Below, piece by piece: positions 60,972 to 64,000 of a stretch of 64,000 nt of DNA. The translations under genes were made by a program, and so were the position numbers. Within the stretch, counting starts at the first letter, position 1. Each line of letters starts with the position of its first letter. Under the pieces are notes generated by a model, which did not search any database, was not told where the DNA came from, and saw only the letters and a list, made by a program, of their open reading frames with translations. This DNA comes from Apostichopus japonicus (taxonomy: Eukaryota > Echinodermata > Holothuroidea > Aspidochirotida > Stichopodidae). The stretch lies in NCBI RefSeq assembly GCF_037975245.1, contig NC_092576.1:33272611-33336610 (forward strand), read 5' to 3'.

Positions 60972-63900
60972 AATACTCTGTTGGACCAGAAATCAACTTT
61001 GGTTAATGTTATAAATTTATGTGAGTTTGACTAAATTAGTTGTAAAAATGATTCGTGGTTTTGCAAGAAAAAAACACGAAATATATGCATATATTATAAG
61101 CAGACAATCGAGGGATATATCGAAAGCCATTTTATAACAACAGTGTATATTACATGTGTATGCGTATAGCAGTGTCTTTCAGGTCATTTATTTTTCATTA
61201 CATGCTGCCTTCTCATCTGCTGCTGGCACTGTATATCGTCTACTTTTTTATGTTTTTTCCAGTTTTCGAAAACATGCGTGTTGGTTAATATCCCTCCCAA
61301 TGAATTCCAGGTCTCGTAGCCTGTAAGGCAGAGGAAGGGGGGGGGGGCTCTCTCGTATGCTTCATGTAAGTTATATGATTACCTGCTGATTTATTTTAGT
61401 ATTCCAACATCAGTACACCATAGTGACTGCATATGATACTTGTAACATGAACTAAAGTAACACCTATGAGATTCATGAGGTATCTTCCATAAGTAACATT
61501 TTAAGGTATTGCAGATTTTGAAAAATTCCGACCAGTTTGCGCTAAGTAATATGTACGGTGCCGTATAGTCTACAGTGAAATATGCCTTTATTTTGAAATG
61601 TTTAGAATAATACCTTAATATAATTAGTTACACATTCACGTAAAATATGAACTGAGCTAACTACATCTGAACTCTAGTTTAGGATTAGGAATCTGCTAAG
61701 AACGAATTTTAATTGTATTCGATATTATGTTGCATATTAATGCTGTCTATTCTAGTCTCTTGGTGGACCGACCACGCAGAGTATGACCCCAACCTTCAAT
61801 CTGGCCAATGGGTGGTATGTATAAAGTTGTTTACTTCTCGTTTCATCCATACAGTATAAAAGTTTAATTCTCAGTTACCAACTATCGGTGTCAACTGATA
61901 AGGTTGTTCTCTGTCTGTAAAATGAGCATTGTCTGTAGCAGTATATTCCTAGCAATTAGATAACACATGATATATATCATTGCTGAGTTGATTGAGCAAA
62001 TCACACTATAGGTCAATCCTCACATCCAGACACCTTCTTTTTGCGAAAGTAAAATGCTGTATTTGTCGTACTAAAGTACATGCATACGCGTTTCACAACT
62101 CCTTAATATTGTCCGCGCTGGTAGTTGGGTGTAGGTGGGAGAGTCTGGGGGTGGAGGAGAAAGGATAAGACACGAATTGTGGGGTATCTGTCTATGTCTA
62201 AACTAATTGACTCTAAACATTATCATTTTCTTCTCACCTCATCGACGTACACCCATCTCACTGGATGATAACCTTGAATATACGTAAATGTTATTACCAA
62301 CACTGATTTGGAGTGTAAGCTATGTTTAGTCATCCATAATGCAATAACAAGATTGGACCTGTAGAAAAAAAAAAAAAAAAAACTTGCGTACTAAGAGGAC
62401 AGGAATATGTACCCCGTGGGCAGCACCGTATTTGAATTTAACGTTAATAGGTCTAGATTTGGGTCAAGGCTTCATCGAAAAATAAAATTAGGTTATTACT
62501 ATGTGCCATAATTACATTTGTTTAAAACTTCCCCGGACGAACCTGTCATATTCGGTAATCGGTTTAGAAATGCTATAAGAAGTGATTAGAAAAAAAATAT
62601 GGTCTAAGGAATTGATAGTCGGAAAACAACTGCTAATATAGGTAATAAAATATCCCAGTATGGATAAGAGCAAATCATCCTCATTAATTCAGCCAATATA
62701 GAGAAGCGGGCATTTAGCTATGCCCAGGCACGAGGTCTAGAAGGAATTTCAATCGCTTTCTTTTGTTCCCGTGTCACCAAAGAAAATTTCACGTTACAGA
62801 TATGTGTTGGTATATTCTTTCTTAAAATGCCCCTGTATGTGATAACAGCGTAATTATACTCCCCGCCCTTGTCATTTTGGTCTTCAACTTGGAATTACCC
62901 TCCCTATATAGTGTTACCACTCCATAGTTGTGTAGCAGAGGTATGCACTCTACTTCACATACAACCGACCATTCCTTTTCGTCCAATATTATCAATCAAA
63001 AATGCATAATGTACATATTATTAATACAAACTAGTTAATCGACTCCACCAACAAAAAACAAAGCAACTATTATAATTGTATTTATTTGAAATGGTTGCGT
63101 GTCATGGTTGTTTGCTAATAAACAGGTAAACGGAACATACAATTTATATTAATCATTGATATATTTCATACCTTCCAGAATATTTTTTGCTGAAACATCC
63201 AGGCATGAATACAAACATGGATAAACTCATCAACAGAGACAAGTAGACAACCATGCACATTGATTCAAAGCCGCTATTGTTTCTTTGGATATATAAATAT
63301 CGTGAATATTTTTTCTTCATGATGGACATTCCGACCTGTTGATCTGCTCATATTAATGATGAATGTAATTTATAAAAAATTATGGCTATTGTATTCTATG
63401 GTGATTTGTATTTACTCGTTCCTAATTGATCTAAACAACATATTTCCTGTTTCGGCTTATGGCTGTCACGATGATGTTGATGAAGTCAAATATTACTTGG
63501 TCTGATCACATTCTCCCTGTTATATCATTACAGTACCGGGATACTGAACAGGAGATAACAGATGTAGAATATGTTGCTGAGGTAGAATGGGAAGTATGAT
63601 GTAGTACAATACATACGCTCTGTGGTTTGATCTTACTGTACTCTAGAATATAGAAAGATGGTTGTCATTTAAAACACTTTGCACAATTTTATTTCAATGC
63701 GAATTCACATACACAATTTGTTAACAGAGGGATCGGAGTAGTAAGGCTTTCTATGTCATCAAGGTGGCTATTGGAAATACTGGTATGGTGTGCAGTAATA
63801 ATTCCGTTTCCGGTTGCCTTACTGTTTTGAACGCAAACATATTTATAAAGTTGTCTTTAGTGAGGGAGGGGGTGATGAAGTATCATTAGAACTAACAAAC

Positions 63901-64000
63901 GGGATCTGTAAAGGAACCATAACGAAACAAAATAAAACAAAGTGAAACTTGTAAACGTCCTGGCCGAATTCAATTAAACGGGTCCCTGAGCATCATCATC
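60972..64000. other. Stretch without recognised gene
   Basis: AT-rich with homopolymers (G run at ~61,338-61,347, A run at ~62,364-62,381). No long ORF, RNA gene, tandem array or domain seen. Confidence 0.5.

Overview
The window is eukaryotic genomic DNA: it is AT-rich, coding pieces are interrupted by introns with GT-AG borders, and no bacterial-style gene arrays occur. The recurring 'aggcctaggct'-type strings, many poly(G) and (TA)n tracts, and multi-copy TE-linked gene families fit a marine invertebrate, most likely an echinoderm or other non-vertebrate deuterostome. That assignment is an inference. I see no ordinary single-copy host gene. The window is mostly a stack of large DNA transposons, their remnants and minisatellites.

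Region by region: (1) 59-1,106 holds two tandem copies of a ~534-bp unit. (2) 2,960-3,900 is a degenerate GATCC-rich minisatellite containing a small 40-bp array. (3) 6,690-14,620 is an old tandem duplication of a ~4-kb non-coding block. (4) 15,134-21,113 is a ~6.0-kb element with inverted ends, minisatellite arms, a perfect 604-bp tandem duplication and a decayed minus-strand BEN-like gene. (5) 23,230-24,504 plus 39,605-41,545 are the two halves of one repetitive-family gene with a PIN/FEN-like nuclease domain and a C-terminal cysteine cluster. (6) Between those halves sits a 15,100-bp element, 24,505-39,604, flanked by a TA duplication and ending in CACTG/CACTC inverted repeats. Removing it rejoins the split gene in frame. 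(7) 41,801-55,502 is a 13.7-kb Ginger-like element with TGTGRCAG termini and a TTGG target duplication; it carries an intron-containing, decayed integrase gene and further spliced exons. (8) 55,507-64,000 has no recognisable gene, only simple repeats and a 45-bp minisatellite.

The most interesting object is the 15.1-kb element. On its minus strand it has an uninterrupted C2H2/DDE-type transposase ORF (838-872 aa). It also has a second gene whose nine exons I could join by eye into one continuous frame (1,509 nt, 502 aa). The first coding exon of that second gene lies upstream of the transposase ORF, so the transposase ORF falls inside its first intron. This resembles the tnpA/tnpD arrangement of plant En/Spm. 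The element appears intact, while the gene it interrupts and the neighbouring Ginger-like element carry frameshifts or stops.

All splice sites, joins and element borders were read by eye; no alignment or database search was run. Family names come from recalled motif similarity.
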